Source of the DNA: Bacillus sp. AFS006103
GTDB lineage: Bacteria; Bacillota; Bacilli; Bacillales; Cytobacillaceae
Assembly (NCBI GenBank): GCA_002559145.1
Contig: NTXX01000004.1
Location: forward strand, 61,033-107,064
Length of the DNA stretch: 46,032 nt
Direction: 5' to 3'
The notes beneath the pieces were generated by a model. It saw only the letters and a list, made by a program, of their open reading frames with translations. It ran no database searches and was not told the origin of the DNA. Positions 1 to 10,597 of this stretch are shown piece by piece (position 1 is the first letter of the stretch; every line of letters starts with the position of its first letter). The position numbers and the translations under genes were made by a program.

Positions 1-95
1 AACACGGAGAGCGAAGCGATTCGATGTTGACTTATCGTAGGGCGGAGAGCAAAGTCCACTAGACGCTGGGTGCTGAAGCTAGACAATTTACAAAG
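1..95 (+). repeat. Dispersed ~150 bp repeat, copy A (3' part only)
   Basis: The first ~95 bases match the right half of a repeat found complete at 25162-25313 and 40914-41072, inverted at 23331-23480, and as a left half at 45980-46032. The shared core here is CGATTCGATGTTGACTTATC, followed by GTAGGGCGGAG and a closing segment resembling GCTGGGTGCTGAAGCTAGAC. It ends about 25 bases before metI. The left half lies outside the window. Confidence 0.85.
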
Positions 96-119
96 TTAAA
101 ACTACAAGGAGTGGTCGTC

Positions 120-1232
120 ATGTACAAAATTGAAACGAAACTTGCCCAAATTGGTAATCGCAGTGAGTCAACAACTGGAACTGTAAATCCGCCTGTATAC
201 TTTTCAACAGCCTTCCGCCACGACGGAATTGGGCAATCTACCGGATATGATTATATTCGAACCGGGAATCCCACACGTCAGCTCCTTGAAAAAACAATTG
301 CTGATTTAGAATGCGGTGATCAAGGATTTGCCTGCAGTTCAGGGATGGCCGCGATTTTGACCATTCTCTCTTTATTTGAAGCCGGAGATGAATGGCTGGT
401 TAGTGAAGATTTATATGGCGGGACATACCGCTTATTAGAAAAAGGCTATAAAAAATGGGGCTTGAATAGTCAATATGTTAATACCTGTTGTCCGGAAGAG
501 ATTGAAAAGAACATTACCCCAAAAACGAAGGCGATTTTTTTAGAAACACCAACCAATCCTCTTATGCAGGAATCCGATATTGCCGCTATTTCAAAATTGG
601 CAAAAAAACATGGCCTATTACTAATAGTAGACAATACCTTCTATACTCCACTATTACAGCAGCCGATCAACCTTGGTGCGGATATTGTTATCCATAGTGC
701 AACGAAATACTTAGGCGGGCATAATGATGTTCTTGCCGGGCTCATTGTGGCAAAAGGAAAAGAACTTTGTGAAGCCTTAGCCTTCCATCATAACGGGGCA
801 GGTGCAGTCTTAAGTCCCTTCGATTCCTGGTTGTTAATGCGCGGGATGAAAACTTTATCGCTTCGTATGGAGAGACATGAAAAAAATGCCAAGAATATCG
901 TCGAATTTCTTTCCCAGCATGATGCTGTAACAGATGTCCTCTACCCTGGAAGAGGTGGAATGGTATCTTTTAGAATCAAAGATGAAGCATGGGTTAATCC
1001 ATTTTTACAAGGGTTACAGCTGATTAGCTTTGCAGAAAGTTTAGGCGGGACAGAAAGCTTTATTACTTATCCGGCAACACAAACACATGCAGATATTCCA
1101 GAAGAAGTTCGAATTCAAGCAGGCGTCTGCAATCGGTTATTACGTTTTTCCGTAGGAATTGAGGATTCCCAAGATATCATTGAGGATTTGAATAAGGCTT
1201 TTGTACATGTCCAAGAAGGAGTGATTGCATAA
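120..1232 (+). CDS. metI: Cystathionine gamma-synthase/O-acetylhomoserine sulfhydrylase MetI
   Basis: This is a 370-residue PLP enzyme of the Cys/Met metabolism family. MetI joins an activated homoserine with cysteine (giving cystathionine) or with sulfide. The PLP lysine is K196 in HSATKYLGGHND, and TYDY-type and SSGMAA segments of the family are present. An in-frame GTG at 111 would add three residues, but AAGGAG at 106-111 is spaced 8 bases from ATG 120, so ATG 120 is chosen. Length fits B. subtilis MetI (~373 aa). The stop overlaps the metC start in TAATG, indicating translational coupling. Specificity between the cystathionine and sulfide reactions cannot be read from sequence alone. The promoter and any S-box leader lie before the window. 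Confidence 0.93.
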   Translation: MYKIETKLAQIGNRSESTTGTVNPPVYFSTAFRHDGIGQSTGYDYIRTGNPTRQLLEKTIADLECGDQGFACSSGMAAILTILSLFEAGDEWLVSEDLYGGTYRLLEKGYKKWGLNSQYVNTCCPEEIEKNITPKTKAIFLETPTNPLMQESDIAAISKLAKKHGLLLIVDNTFYTPLLQQPINLGADIVIHSATKYLGGHNDVLAGLIVAKGKELCEALAFHHNGAGAVLSPFDSWLLMRGMKTLSLRMERHEKNAKNIVEFLSQHDAVTDVLYPGRGGMVSFRIKDEAWVNPFLQGLQLISFAESLGGTESFITYPATQTHADIPEEVRIQAGVCNRLLRFSVGIEDSQDIIEDLNKAFVHVQEGVIA

Positions 1233-2425
1233 TGGCACACGGCGACTATACCTTTGAAACCAAGCTCCTTCATAATAAGCATAAAATTGATCCCATTACG
1301 GGTGCGGTTAGTGTACCCATTCAACATGCATCGACCTTTCACCAATCTGATTTCGATCAGTTTGGCAAATATGATTATGGCCGCAGTTTAAATCCGACTA
1401 GGGAAGCACTTGAAGATGTGATTGCCGAACTGGAAGGCGGGGTGAAGGGCTTTGCCTTTTCATCCGGTATGGCCGCTATTTCGACCGCATTCCTTCTACT
1501 TTCCGCCGGTGATCATATTGTCATTACGGAGGATGTCTATGGCGGGACATTTCGGATGGTTACGGAGGTCCTCACACGGCTCGGAATTGAACATACCTTT
1601 GTCGATATGACGAATTTAGAGGAAGTAGAACAAGCGATTCAGCCAAATACAAAAGCGTTTTATGTGGAAACACCCTCGAATCCGTTAATGAAAGTAACGG
1701 ACATTCAAGCAATCAGCAATATCGCAAAGGAGACGGGCGCGTTAACATTTGTTGATAACACGTTTCTCACTCCCTCCCATCAAAGACCATTGGAATTAGG
1801 AGCGGATGTTGTGCTTCATAGTGCCACCAAGTTTTTATCGGGGCACAGTGATGTTGTTGCCGGCCTTGCTGTCGTTAATGACGAAGCTTTGGCGAAAAGA
1901 TTAGGCTTTTTGCAAAATGGGTTTGGGGCAATCTTGGGTGTTCAGGATGCATGGCTCGTTCTAAGAGGCATTAAAACACTACATGTCCGGCTCGAGCAAT
2001 CACAAAAATCAGCGATTAAATTAGCTGAATTTTTAGATTCCCATCCGCTTGTTGAAAAGGTTCATTACCCAGGCTTGGAGAGTCACCCCCAATATCAGAT
2101 TCAGAAAACACAAGCAGCCGGCCCGGGAGCAGTCTTATCGTTTGAGCTAGCGAATGAGGAGGCACTTCGAACCTTCCTAGCCCATGTTCAAATACCTGTT
2201 TTTGCTGTCAGTCTAGGAGCAGTGGAATCCATACTTTCCTACCCGGCGAAAATGTCCCATGCTGCAATGCCTCAAGCAGAGCGTGAGAAACGAGGGATTA
2301 CGAATAGCTTAGTTCGCTTATCGGTTGGACTTGAAAATCCTGAGGATTTAATCAATGATTTTTCACAAGCTTTTAAGCAGGTTGAACAAAGTCAGTTGGT
2401 CTTTCAACAAGGAGAAACATCATGA
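1232..2425 (+). CDS. metC: Cystathionine beta-lyase MetC
   Basis: This 397-residue PLP enzyme splits cystathionine into homocysteine, pyruvate and ammonia, the step after MetI. It is a paralogue of MetI with the same fold: [11 protein letters not shown] near the N-terminus and the PLP lysine K200 in [13 protein letters not shown]. subtilis MetC is ~390 aa. The start shares one base with the metI stop, and the 3' end overlaps the next gene in ATGA, so all four met genes are tightly coupled. Telling MetC from MetI rests on gene order and overall resemblance, as the two subfamilies share all the obvious motifs. Confidence 0.9.
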   Translation: MAHGDYTFETKLLHNKHKIDPITGAVSVPIQHASTFHQSDFDQFGKYDYGRSLNPTREALEDVIAELEGGVKGFAFSSGMAAISTAFLLLSAGDHIVITEDVYGGTFRMVTEVLTRLGIEHTFVDMTNLEEVEQAIQPNTKAFYVETPSNPLMKVTDIQAISNIAKETGALTFVDNTFLTPSHQRPLELGADVVLHSATKFLSGHSDVVAGLAVVNDEALAKRLGFLQNGFGAILGVQDAWLVLRGIKTLHVRLEQSQKSAIKLAEFLDSHPLVEKVHYPGLESHPQYQIQKTQAAGPGAVLSFELANEEALRTFLAHVQIPVFAVSLGAVESILSYPAKMSHAAMPQAEREKRGITNSLVRLSVGLENPEDLINDFSQAFKQVEQSQLVFQQGETS

Positions 2426-4284
2426 GTTTTTTAGAAAAATTAAAAAATCAAATTTTAATAGCCGATGGGGCGATCGGTACGCTGCTTTATTCCTACGGTG
2501 TGGATTCATGCTCGGAAGAATTAAATCTCTCCCAGCCGGAGCAAATCCAAAATATCCACCTCGCATACATTGACGCCGGGGCGGATGTCATCCAAACCAA
2601 TTCCTACGCTGCTAACTATTTAAAGCTGCAGCGCTATGGATTAGAAGATTCAGTGAAAGAGATTAATAGTGCCGCAGTCCGTCACGCCAAACTGGCAGCT
2701 CAAAAGAATGCTTATGTGCTCGGAACAATGGGCGGAAACCGTGGGATTAAAACAAACTCTATTACAATAGAAGAAATTAAACGAAGCTTCCGTGAACAAC
2801 TATACTGCCTCCTCCTTGAAGGTGTGGATGGAATATTACTTGAAACTTACTACGACCTGGAAGAGCTTGAAACCATTCTAACGATAGCGAGAAAGGAAAC
2901 AAAGCTTCCGATTATCGCCCAAGTTTCCCTTCAGGAACCTGGATTTTTACAAGATCGGACGCCTGTAAATGACGCTTTAAAAAGACTGGAAGCACTTGGT
3001 GCGGATGTCGTCGGCCTTAATTGCCGGCTTGGCCCTCATCATATGCTGCTTGCACTTGAACAGATAGAACTTCCGGCGCACGCCTATCTTTCTGCCTATC
3101 CAAATGCCAGTCTTCCTGCTTATACGGACGGAAAGTTTCATTATGAAGGAGATCCTGCATATTTTCGGAATTCAGCCAAAGCGTTCCGGGAACAAGGAGT
3201 CCGGCTGCTGGGCGGCTGTTGCGGGACAACACCTGAACATATCAAGGCCTATGCTTCTGAGTTGAAGAATAGTGTTCCAATTTCTGAAAAAGTAGTAAAA
3301 TTAAAACCAAAGAAAATAATTGTAGAATCGCATATGCCAAAAAGGGAGTTTACTCCCCTTCAGGAAATTGTCAAAGAGCGGCCATCGGTAATCGTAGAAT
3401 TAGATCCTCCTAGAAAGCTAGATACTACCAAATTTTTCGAAGGGGCTAAAGCTTTAAAAGAAGCAGGCATCGATTCGATAACTTTAGCGGATAATTCCCT
3501 TGCAACCGTTCGAATCTCGAACGAATCATTAGGTTACCTAGTGAAACAAGAATTAGGAATGCGCCCGCTCATTCATATTGCCTGTCGTGACCGCAATATC
3601 ATCGGCCTGCAATCGCATTTAATGGGGCTTCATACACTCGGGATGACCGATGTCCTAGCCATTACCGGTGATCCTGCTAGAGTAGGTGATTTCCCTGGAG
3701 CTTCTTCTGTTTACGATGTGTCATCATTTGAGTTAATTCAAATGATTAAGCAATTGAATGAAGGGTTATCTTTTTCAGGAAAAGATTTGGGCCAAAAGAC
3801 AGACTTTAGCATTGCGGCAGCCTTTAACCCTAATGTCCGCTCACTGGACAAAGCCGTGAAGCGACTTGAGAAAAAAGTTCAATTTGGAGCAGATTACTTT
3901 ATCTCCCAGCCGGTATTTTCAGAGGAAAAGTTACTCGAAGTGTATGAACATACCAAGCATCTTAATGCGCCAATCTATATTGGTTTAATGCCACTGACTA
4001 GCAGTAAGAACGCAGAGTTCCTGCATAATGAAGTGCCCGGAATCAAGATTGCCGACTCCATCCGTCAGCGGATGGCCCAATTGAATGATGATCCGCTTCA
4101 AGCGGCTAGAGAAGGCATTGCTATTTCTAAGTCACTCATCGATGCTGCCTTAGATCTATTTAACGGGATTTATTTGATTACACCATTTTTACGTTATGAA
4201 TTAACTGCTGAATTAGCGTTATATACTCGTCAGCGGGCCAGTGAATTGAGGAGGACCAACTATGCCGAAAACACCATTTACTGA
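2422..4284 (+). CDS. yitJ: Bifunctional homocysteine S-methyltransferase / methylenetetrahydrofolate reductase
   Basis: This 620-residue two-domain protein is of the YitJ type. Residues ~1-285 form a homocysteine S-methyltransferase barrel with the zinc cysteines C201 (GLNCRLGP) and C266/C267 ([10 protein letters not shown]). Residues ~320-610 form a MetF-type FAD-dependent reductase that makes 5-methyl-THF ([23 protein letters not shown]). In the pathway it supplies methyl-folate to MetH directly downstream, and the N-domain may methylate homocysteine from another donor. It overlaps metC by 4 bases and metH by 23 bases. There is no separate metF in the window. Confidence is high for the architecture; the methyl donor of the N-domain is not known from sequence. 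Confidence 0.92.
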   Translation: MSFLEKLKNQILIADGAIGTLLYSYGVDSCSEELNLSQPEQIQNIHLAYIDAGADVIQTNSYAANYLKLQRYGLEDSVKEINSAAVRHAKLAAQKNAYVLGTMGGNRGIKTNSITIEEIKRSFREQLYCLLLEGVDGILLETYYDLEELETILTIARKETKLPIIAQVSLQEPGFLQDRTPVNDALKRLEALGADVVGLNCRLGPHHMLLALEQIELPAHAYLSAYPNASLPAYTDGKFHYEGDPAYFRNSAKAFREQGVRLLGGCCGTTPEHIKAYASELKNSVPISEKVVKLKPKKIIVESHMPKREFTPLQEIVKERPSVIVELDPPRKLDTTKFFEGAKALKEAGIDSITLADNSLATVRISNESLGYLVKQELGMRPLIHIACRDRNIIGLQSHLMGLHTLGMTDVLAITGDPARVGDFPGASSVYDVSSFELIQMIKQLNEGLSFSGKDLGQKTDFSIAAAFNPNVRSLDKAVKRLEKKVQFGADYFISQPVFSEEKLLEVYEHTKHLNAPIYIGLMPLTSSKNAEFLHNEVPGIKIADSIRQRMAQLNDDPLQAAREGIAISKSLIDAALDLFNGIYLITPFLRYELTAELALYTRQRASELRRTNYAENTIY

Positions 4285-7200
4285 ACAACTCAAAAAACGA
4301 ATCCTTGTCATGGACGGGGCAATGGGAACCATGATCCAGCAAGCAAATCTTACCGCTGAGAATTTTGGCGGTGAGCAGTATGAAGGCTGTAATGAAAACC
4401 TCGTGTTAACTGCACCCTCTGTGATTGCCAATATTCATCGGGAATACTTAGAGGCTGGAGCAGATATCATTGAAACCAATACTTTCGGGGCAACCAATCT
4501 GGTTCTTGATGAATATGATTTGGGTTTTAAAGCCTATGAGATTAATAAAATCGCTGCTTTCCTTGCCGTCAAAGAAGCTTACAAATATACAACCGATGAG
4601 TGGCCGCGCTATGTGGCAGGTTCCATGGGACCAACTACTAAAACCTTAAGTGTAACAGGCGGAACGACCTTTGATGCACTTGCTGCTGCCTATGAAGAAC
4701 AAGCCATCGGCCTCATTGATGGTGGGGTTGATTTACTGCTGCTTGAAACGAGTCAAGATATGTTAAATGTAAAAGCTGGCTATGTTGGCATCGAAAGGGC
4801 GTTTGAAAAAACAGGCAAAACACTGCCATTGTTTATTTCGGGGACCATCGAGCCAATGGGCACGACTCTCGCCGGGCAGTCGATTGAATCATTTTTCATT
4901 TCAGTAGAACATATGAATCCCGTAGCAGTTGGACTTAACTGCGCAACAGGACCAGAATTCATGCAGGATCATGTCCGCTCCTTAGCAGATTTAGCATCGA
5001 CAGCAGTCAGCTGTTACCCAAATGCAGGGCTGCCAGATGAAGATGGCCATTATCATGAAACGCCCGAAACGTTAGCCAAAAAGCTGGCTGATTTCGCCGC
5101 CCATGGCTGGCTTAATATTGTTGGTGGCTGCTGTGGGACAACTCCGGATCACATAAGAGCGATTGCCGAAGCAATGAAAGAATTCCAGCCTAGAGAATTC
5201 AAGCCAACCGCTGTTCATATGGTGTCTGGGATTGAACCGTTCATCTATGACGATCCAACGTTACGACCAATTATGGTCGGCGAACGGACAAATGTGATTG
5301 GCTCACGTAAATTCAAACGGTTAATCACTGAGGGGAAATTTGAGGAAGCGTCCGAGATTGCTCGAGCCCAAGTGAAAGGCGGCGCTCATGTCATTGACCT
5401 TTGTCTTGCCGACCCTGACCGTGAAGAAATGGTCGATATGGAAAATTTTATTAAAGAAGTCGTTAAGAAAGTCAAGGCTCCCCTCGTCATCGATTCCACT
5501 GATGAAAAGGTAATTGAGCGGGCCCTTAAATATTCGCAAGGAAAAGCGATTATCAATTCGATTAACCTTGAAGATGGTGAGGAACGATTTGAAGCAGTTG
5601 TCCCATTAATCCATCGCTATGGTGCGGCTGTCGTTGTCGGAACCATTGATGAGGAAGGCATGGGCGTTACCGCTGAGCAAAAGCTATCCATTGCAAAACA
5701 CTCGTATGATTTATTAGTAAATAAATATCGTCTGAAGCCGCAGGATCTCATTTTTGACCCGCTCGTGTTTCCAGTCGGTACGGGGGATGAACAATATATT
5801 GGGTCTGCCAAGGCAACGGTTGAAGGGATCCGGTTAATTAAAGAGCAGTTCCCAGAAGTACAAACGATTCTTGGCATTAGTAATGTCTCCTTCGGGCTCC
5901 CTCCTGTCGGCAGGGAAGTTCTAAATTCCGTTTTCCTATACCATTGCACCCAGGCTGGTCTTGATTATGCGATTGTTAACACGGAAAAATTGGAGCGGTT
6001 TGCTTCCATTTCCAAGGAAGAAGTTCAGTTAGCAGAGGCTCTTCTTTTTGATACAACCGATGAGACGCTTGCTACCTTTACTGAATTTTACCGCGGCAAA
6101 AAGAAGGAACCGAAAGTAACTGTTCCAAATATGAGTGTGGAAGAAAGACTGGCCTATTATGTGGTGGAAGGCACGAAAGAAGGCCTGCTTCCAGATTTAG
6201 ATTTAGCCCTTGAGACGTATCCTGCCCCGCTCGATATTATTAATGGCCCATTAATGGAAGGGATGAAAGAGGTTGGCCGTCTTTTCAACGACAACCAGCT
6301 CATCGTTGCCGAAGTGCTCCAGAGTGCTGAAGTAATGAAAGCAGCCGTATCGCATTTAGAACCACATATGGAAAAAGGCGATGTTTCTGCGTCCAAGGGA
6401 AAAATCATTTTAGCCACTGTAAAAGGTGATGTTCATGATATCGGAAAAAACCTTGTTGATATTATTCTAAGTAATAATGGTTATGAAGTGATTGACCTTG
6501 GGATTAAAGTAAATCCAACCGATTTGGTTCAAGCCATCCTTAGGGAAAAACCAGACATGGTTGGTTTATCTGGCTTGCTTGTGAAATCGGCGCAGCAAAT
6601 GGTATTAACCGCACAGGATATGAAGGAATCCGGTATTGCCGTTCCAATCCTCGTTGGCGGTGCCGCCCTTTCTCGGAAATTCACAGATACGAGAATTGCA
6701 AAAGAATATGACGGGCTCGTCCTTTACGCCAAAGATGCCATGAATGGCTTAGCCCTTGCGAATCAATTGAATTCGGAAGAGGAAGTTCAGAAATTAATGG
6801 TTGAGAAAAATGAAAAATTAGCTTCTTTAGCGGTTCCAAGAGAGTTTGAGCGCCGTTCGACGGTCTCTGTTGCAGTTAAACCGAAGCCAGCCGTTTCGAC
6901 CCAGGTTCCTGTCTTTACGCCAATGGATACGAAGAGGCATATCCTTAAATCGTACTCACTTTCACATATTGAACCCTATATCAATATGCAAATGTTGATT
7001 GGCCATCATCTCGGTGTAAAAGGGAAAATCGCGAAGTTATTAGCAGAGAAAGATGAAAAAGCGGTCAAGGTCAAAGAAGTAGTTGACCAATTGCTAATGG
7101 ACGCGCGTGTAAACGGTTGGATTTCTCCAGCAGCTGTTTATCAATTTTTCCCGGCACAATCGGATGGCAACAAGGTCATTATTTATAGTCCCGAAAATCC

Positions 7201-7711
7201 GGATGAGGTTATTGAAACATTTGACTTCCCTCGTCAGGAATCGGCACCGCATCTTTGCTTAGCAGATTTTCTAAAGTCCGTTGACAGCGGTGAAAAAGAC
7301 TATGTCGGCTTCTTTACAGTCACGGCTGGCAGAGGGATCCGTGAAAGAGCGGAGCAATTTAAGCAGGAAGGCCGCTTTTTAGAGTGTCATGCCCTACAAG
7401 CCATGGCTTTGGAGACCGCGGAAGGTTTTGCCGAGTTGATTCACCGTCAAATGCGTGACCGTTGGGGCTTCCCGGATCCATTGGATTTCACCATGCAAGA
7501 CCGTTTTACAGCTAAATATCCGGGTCAGCGTTTTTCGTTTGGCTACCCTGCTTGTCCTGAATTAGAGGATCAGAAAAAACTGTTTAAGTTAATTGCGCCC
7601 GAGGAAATCGGCATCCAGTTAACAGATGGCTGTATGATGGAGCCAGAAGCATCTGTTTCTGCAATCGTGTTCGCCCATCCAGAAGCTAGGTATTTTAATG
7701 TGTTAAGGTAA
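4262..7711 (+). CDS. metH: Cobalamin-dependent methionine synthase MetH
   Basis: This full-length 1149-residue enzyme transfers the methyl group of 5-methyl-THF to homocysteine through methylcobalamin. Domains in order: homocysteine barrel (~1-310) with zinc cysteines near 226 (GLNCATGP) and 290-291 ([10 protein letters not shown]); pterin-binding barrel (~325-600); B12 cap (~625-720); B12-binding Rossmann domain (~720-870) with D723-x-H725-x-x-G, where H725 is the lower cobalt ligand; and a C-terminal AdoMet reactivation domain (~890-1149) with RERAEQF and a [11 protein letters not shown] segment. GAGGAGG precedes ATG 4262, which lies inside the end of yitJ. It is the last gene of the operon, followed by a terminator. 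Activity needs cobalamin; no B12 genes or B12 riboswitch are seen here. Confidence 0.96.
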   Translation: MPKTPFTEQLKKRILVMDGAMGTMIQQANLTAENFGGEQYEGCNENLVLTAPSVIANIHREYLEAGADIIETNTFGATNLVLDEYDLGFKAYEINKIAAFLAVKEAYKYTTDEWPRYVAGSMGPTTKTLSVTGGTTFDALAAAYEEQAIGLIDGGVDLLLLETSQDMLNVKAGYVGIERAFEKTGKTLPLFISGTIEPMGTTLAGQSIESFFISVEHMNPVAVGLNCATGPEFMQDHVRSLADLASTAVSCYPNAGLPDEDGHYHETPETLAKKLADFAAHGWLNIVGGCCGTTPDHIRAIAEAMKEFQPREFKPTAVHMVSGIEPFIYDDPTLRPIMVGERTNVIGSRKFKRLITEGKFEEASEIARAQVKGGAHVIDLCLADPDREEMVDMENFIKEVVKKVKAPLVIDSTDEKVIERALKYSQGKAIINSINLEDGEERFEAVVPLIHRYGAAVVVGTIDEEGMGVTAEQKLSIAKHSYDLLVNKYRLKPQDLIFDPLVFPVGTGDEQYIGSAKATVEGIRLIKEQFPEVQTILGISNVSFGLPPVGREVLNSVFLYHCTQAGLDYAIVNTEKLERFASISKEEVQLAEALLFDTTDETLATFTEFYRGKKKEPKVTVPNMSVEERLAYYVVEGTKEGLLPDLDLALETYPAPLDIINGPLMEGMKEVGRLFNDNQLIVAEVLQSAEVMKAAVSHLEPHMEKGDVSASKGKIILATVKGDVHDIGKNLVDIILSNNGYEVIDLGIKVNPTDLVQAILREKPDMVGLSGLLVKSAQQMVLTAQDMKESGIAVPILVGGAALSRKFTDTRIAKEYDGLVLYAKDAMNGLALANQLNSEEEVQKLMVEKNEKLASLAVPREFERRSTVSVAVKPKPAVSTQVPVFTPMDTKRHILKSYSLSHIEPYINMQMLIGHHLGVKGKIAKLLAEKDEKAVKVKEVVDQLLMDARVNGWISPAAVYQFFPAQSDGNKVIIYSPENPDEVIETFDFPRQESAPHLCLADFLKSVDSGEKDYVGFFTVTAGRGIRERAEQFKQEGRFLECHALQAMALETAEGFAELIHRQMRDRWGFPDPLDFTMQDRFTAKYPGQRFSFGYPACPELEDQKKLFKLIAPEEIGIQLTDGCMMEPEASVSAIVFAHPEARYFNVLR

Positions 7712-7726
7712 GGATTTTCATTGGAT

Positions 7727-7763
7727 TCCGCGGAAGATTGTTTCTTTCCGCGGGATTTTTTTA
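7727..7763 (+). terminator. Terminator of the met operon
   Basis: A GC-rich hairpin pairs TCCGCGGAAGA (7727-7737) with TCTTTCCGCGGGA (7743-7755), with small bulges, and is followed by a run of seven T. It begins 15 bases after the metH stop. Confidence 0.85.
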
Positions 7764-7785
7764 TTTGAAGGGCATTCTGGTGGTT

Positions 7786-7869
7786 ATTCCGCCAAAACTT
7801 GAATGGATTCCGCCAACTTGGACCGGGATTCCGCCAAACGTGGACCGGATTCCGCGAAGTGGATTGCCA
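7786..7869. repeat. Four tandem 21-bp units, ATTCCGCCAA type
   Basis: Units start at 7786, 7807, 7828 and 7849, exactly 21 bases apart. Each opens with ATTCCGCCAA or a close variant (ATTCCGCGAA in the last) followed by a variable 11-base tail rich in TGGACCGG. The array lies between the met terminator and the MarR promoter. A related 21-bp array is at 17086 and a weaker one at 15924. Confidence 0.8.
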
Positions 7870-7891
7870 GCCACAATTCTGTGAACATTCC

Positions 7892-7934
7892 TTGACTTTT
7901 TCCAACAATTCCACTATAGTTACCTAGGTAACTA
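7892..7934 (+). promoter_or_regulatory. Promoter and palindromic operator of the marR-MFS operon
   Basis: TTGACT (7892-7897), a 17-base spacer and TATAGT (7915-7920) form a good SigA promoter. A perfect 18-bp palindrome, TAGTTACCTAGGTAACTA (7917-7934), overlaps the -10 box and the expected transcription start. MarR proteins bind such dyads as dimers, so autorepression is the natural inference. Confidence 0.8.
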
Positions 7935-7966
7935 ATTTTAAAAGAATTTTGAGGTGTGCTACATAT

Positions 7967-8380
7967 ATGAATAGCCACGAATTATTCCATACGCTTCATC
8001 AGCTCTCACGCCATCTTACTAACACACTTAATGATGCATTAAAACCTTTAGGCTTGTACGGATCACAATGGTCCGTCATTTTTGTTTTAAAATCCAAAGG
8101 CTCGTTAACTCAAAAAGAGCTTTGTGAATACTTATTTGTTGAGGCTCCCCCCATGACCCGTACCATTCAACGACTTGTTAAACAAGGTTACGTACTTCAG
8201 GTTCCAGGTAAAGACAAACGAGAGAAGCTTATTCAATTAACAGATGTGGCCTTAAAGATGTTTCCCGAATGGGAAAAAACGGTCATTGAAACGAATCATT
8301 CATTAATGAAGCATTTTTCAGAGACCTCACAGGATGAGCTTTTTCATTTGCAAAAAAGTTGGTTGCAACAACTGTTATAA
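7967..8380 (+). CDS. MarR family transcriptional regulator
   Basis: This 137-residue winged-helix regulator has a typical MarR layout: N-terminal dimer helix, then LTQKELCEYLFVEAPPMTRT as the recognition helix-turn-helix, then the wing containing GKDKREKLIQLTD. GAGGTG at 7951-7956 is 10 bases before ATG 7967; an in-frame TTG at 7949 would place the start before the ribosome site and is rejected. An 18-bp perfect palindrome sits on its own promoter. The MFS exporter begins 13 bases after the stop, so the pair is probably one ligand-responsive efflux operon. The ligand is unknown. Confidence 0.9.
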   Translation: MNSHELFHTLHQLSRHLTNTLNDALKPLGLYGSQWSVIFVLKSKGSLTQKELCEYLFVEAPPMTRTIQRLVKQGYVLQVPGKDKREKLIQLTDVALKMFPEWEKTVIETNHSLMKHFSETSQDELFHLQKSWLQQLL

Positions 8381-8393
8381 AGGAGCGGATTAT

Positions 8394-9608
8394 ATGAAAA
8401 AAACCAAACTATGGACGAAAAGTTTTATTAGCATTTCCTTAAGTAACTTCTTTTTATTTTTAACCTTTTATGTTTTACTCGTCACCTTGCCTATTTACGC
8501 GATACAGGAATTCGACAGCAATGCATCAGAAGCGGGATTGATGACCACTGTCTTTTTAATATCTGCCATTATCTCCCGGCCGCTTGCAGGTCAATGGCTT
8601 GAAAAAGCAGGCCATAGAAAGGTGCTGCTTGCCTCACTGATTATTTTCGCAGGGGCATCCTTGTTATACTTTTTCCCAAAAACAATCATTGGTTTTCTAG
8701 CCATTCGTTTATTACACGGGATTGGTTTCGGGATGGCGACTACGGCTGTAGGGGCAATCGTTGCTGACCTTATTCCGATTTCGCGACGCGGTGAAGGCAT
8801 GGGCTATTTTATTATGTCGTCAAATATGGCGATGGTGCTGGGGCCATTTATCGGCTTAACCTCTATGCAACAGTGGGGAGCAAAAACCCTATTTATCGTC
8901 AGTGTCGTTGTCGCTATTGGCGCCTTAATTACAGGTCTAAGCGTTCATGTGAAAAAAACCGAGCAAGCAGGTCTTCCGGTTGTCCACTCTGCTTTTTCAT
9001 TTAAAAACTTAATCGAGGTTTCTGCTATTCCAATTGCGATTGTCGGATGTTTTCTTGCTATTGTCTATTCAGCCCTACTTTCATTCGTATCCGTATTTGC
9101 AACGGAAATACATTTGACTGAAGTGGCTAGTCTTTTCTTTGTGGTCTATGCGATTGTTTTATTGATATCAAGACCTTTTACTGGAAAATGGTTTGACCAA
9201 TATGGCCCGAACGTGATCGTTTTCCCATCCATCGTATTGTTTGCTATTGGAATGTTTCTATTAAGTCAAAGTAGTGGCGCAGTCACATTTCTCGTTTCAG
9301 CAGGGTTGATTGGTTTAGGCTGGGGAACGCTGTTTCCGACCTTTCAAACCATTGCCATTCAGGATGCTGCACCTAGAAAAAGAGGGTTAGCTACAGCTAC
9401 CTTCCTATCAATCTATGATATTGGGATTGCATTAGGGTCGTTTGTAGTCGGCTTAGCGGCTGCAAAAGTGAATTATAGTACCCTTTATTTCTTATGTTCC
9501 TTCTATATTCTTTTTGGTATAGTTCTTTATTATTTCCTTCATACGCGGAAACAGGCTTCTTCTAAAAAACATCAAAGATCAGTGGAGTTAAATAATATAA
9601 ACTCTTAA
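8394..9608 (+). CDS. MFS transporter, probable drug/metabolite exporter
   Basis: This 404-residue membrane protein with about 12 predicted membrane segments is of the major facilitator superfamily. Motif A-like sequence RPLAGQWLEKAGHRK lies between TM2 and TM3, and a related RPFTGKWFDQYG lies in the second half, reflecting the internal duplication. AAGGAG at 8380-8385 favours ATG 8394 over an upstream ATG at 8334 inside marR. It is co-transcribed with marR and presumably exports the compound the regulator senses. The substrate cannot be told from sequence. Confidence 0.88.
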   Translation: MKKTKLWTKSFISISLSNFFLFLTFYVLLVTLPIYAIQEFDSNASEAGLMTTVFLISAIISRPLAGQWLEKAGHRKVLLASLIIFAGASLLYFFPKTIIGFLAIRLLHGIGFGMATTAVGAIVADLIPISRRGEGMGYFIMSSNMAMVLGPFIGLTSMQQWGAKTLFIVSVVVAIGALITGLSVHVKKTEQAGLPVVHSAFSFKNLIEVSAIPIAIVGCFLAIVYSALLSFVSVFATEIHLTEVASLFFVVYAIVLLISRPFTGKWFDQYGPNVIVFPSIVLFAIGMFLLSQSSGAVTFLVSAGLIGLGWGTLFPTFQTIAIQDAAPRKRGLATATFLSIYDIGIALGSFVVGLAAAKVNYSTLYFLCSFYILFGIVLYYFLHTRKQASSKKHQRSVELNNINS

Positions 9609-9613
9609 TACGA

Positions 9614-9656
9614 AAGAACCATCACTTTCCAAACGGAAAATGATGGTTCTTTTTAT
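9614..9656. terminator. Bidirectional terminator between MFS gene and pxpC
   Basis: Arms of 17 bases, AAGAACCATCACTTTCC (9614-9630) and its near-perfect complement (9635-9651), enclose an AAAC loop. T-rich sequence follows on the plus strand and CGAAAG-flanked A/T on the other. It lies between convergent genes. Confidence 0.85.
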
Positions 9657-10597
9657 GTTGCGGCAAGCGTTAATCCTTTTAATAATGACTGTCTCTCGAG
9701 ATATAATCGGTGGGCTTCCTCAAGAGTTACCTCTGAAAACTGGATGATGGTGTCAGGCACCGCTTGAGCCAATTTTGAGATATCCACGGAAATCACAGTA
9801 CCAATTCTTGTGTAACCCCCGGTTGTTTGGTGGTCTGTCATTAAAATAATTGGCTGACCACTTGCTGGGACTTGGATGCCCCCTAATGGAATGGGGTCGG
9901 AAATGATATCTGGTCCATTCGTATGTTGTAGCTTCGGACCATTTAGTTGATAGCCCATCCGGTTCGATTGTGGTGAAACTCGGTATTCGGCAGTTAAAAA
10001 TTGCTCAAGGCTCCGTTCGGTAAAGAGATGATGGTGCGGTCCGAGTATCACTCGAATTTGTAACTGTTTTTTATAGTCAGGAATCAAATCAGGATGGATT
10101 GATTTAGATGGTTTTCGAATTTCTGGAAACCCACATAATATATCCCCTTTTTTTAATGCTCTTCCCTCATGTCCACCAAAGCTGCCATTTAGAAAGGTTG
10201 ACTTACTATTTAAAACGGCGGGGACATCGATTCCACCAGCAATCGCAATATAGGTCCTGGCACCATGCTTGCACTGACCCACTGATACGACTTGCCCCTT
10301 TTTTATCAAAAAGCTTTTCCAAAGCTGCACGGCCTGTCCATCCACAGTTGGCGAAAAATCCCCTCCGCAAATAGAAATCACCAGGTCACTTAACGCCTCC
10401 ATGGTCGGACCTATGAAAGAAGCTTCCAGTACTGCTTCAGCTAACTTATTCCCTACTAATAGATTGGCTATTTGCATGGCATAAGCATCCATTGCGCCTG
10501 CTGGGCTAACCCCAAATTGCTGATAACCATATCTGCCTAAATCTTGGACGGTTGTTTGCATTCCAGGCTTAATTACCTTAAAAACAGGTGTTTTCAT
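9653..10597 (-). CDS. pxpC: 5-oxoprolinase subunit PxpC (KipA family)
   Basis: This 314-residue protein of the biotin-dependent carboxyltransferase-like (AHS2/KipA) family is one subunit of PxpABC, which uses ATP to open 5-oxoproline to glutamate. The family segment GMQTTVQDLGRYGYQQFGVS near the N-terminus and MDAYAMQIAN are clear. B. subtilis KipA is slightly longer (~335 aa). The start overlaps the pxpA stop as TAATG, and it is the last gene of pxpB-pxpA-pxpC. KipA was first described as antagonist of the kinase inhibitor KipI; the oxoprolinase role is the better established one for this conserved gene trio. Confidence 0.92.
   Translation of the reverse strand: MKTPVFKVIKPGMQTTVQDLGRYGYQQFGVSPAGAMDAYAMQIANLLVGNKLAEAVLEASFIGPTMEALSDLVISICGGDFSPTVDGQAVQLWKSFLIKKGQVVSVGQCKHGARTYIAIAGGIDVPAVLNSKSTFLNGSFGGHEGRALKKGDILCGFPEIRKPSKSIHPDLIPDYKKQLQIRVILGPHHHLFTERSLEQFLTAEYRVSPQSNRMGYQLNGPKLQHTNGPDIISDPIPLGGIQVPASGQPIILMTDHQTTGGYTRIGTVISVDISKLAQAVPDTIIQFSEVTLEEAHRLYLERQSLLKGLTLAAT

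Noticed and set aside
5617..5949. Minus-strand frame of 110 codons inside metH
   Set aside because: Antisense to a clearly coding, conserved gene, with no ribosome site; the same holds for the other antisense frames in metH, rocD, pgi and tupA.
7570..7978. Minus-strand frames with repeated RNP/LAES-like heptads
   Set aside because: The repetition comes from the 21-bp DNA array; the frames run antisense into metH and the MarR promoter and have no ribosome site.
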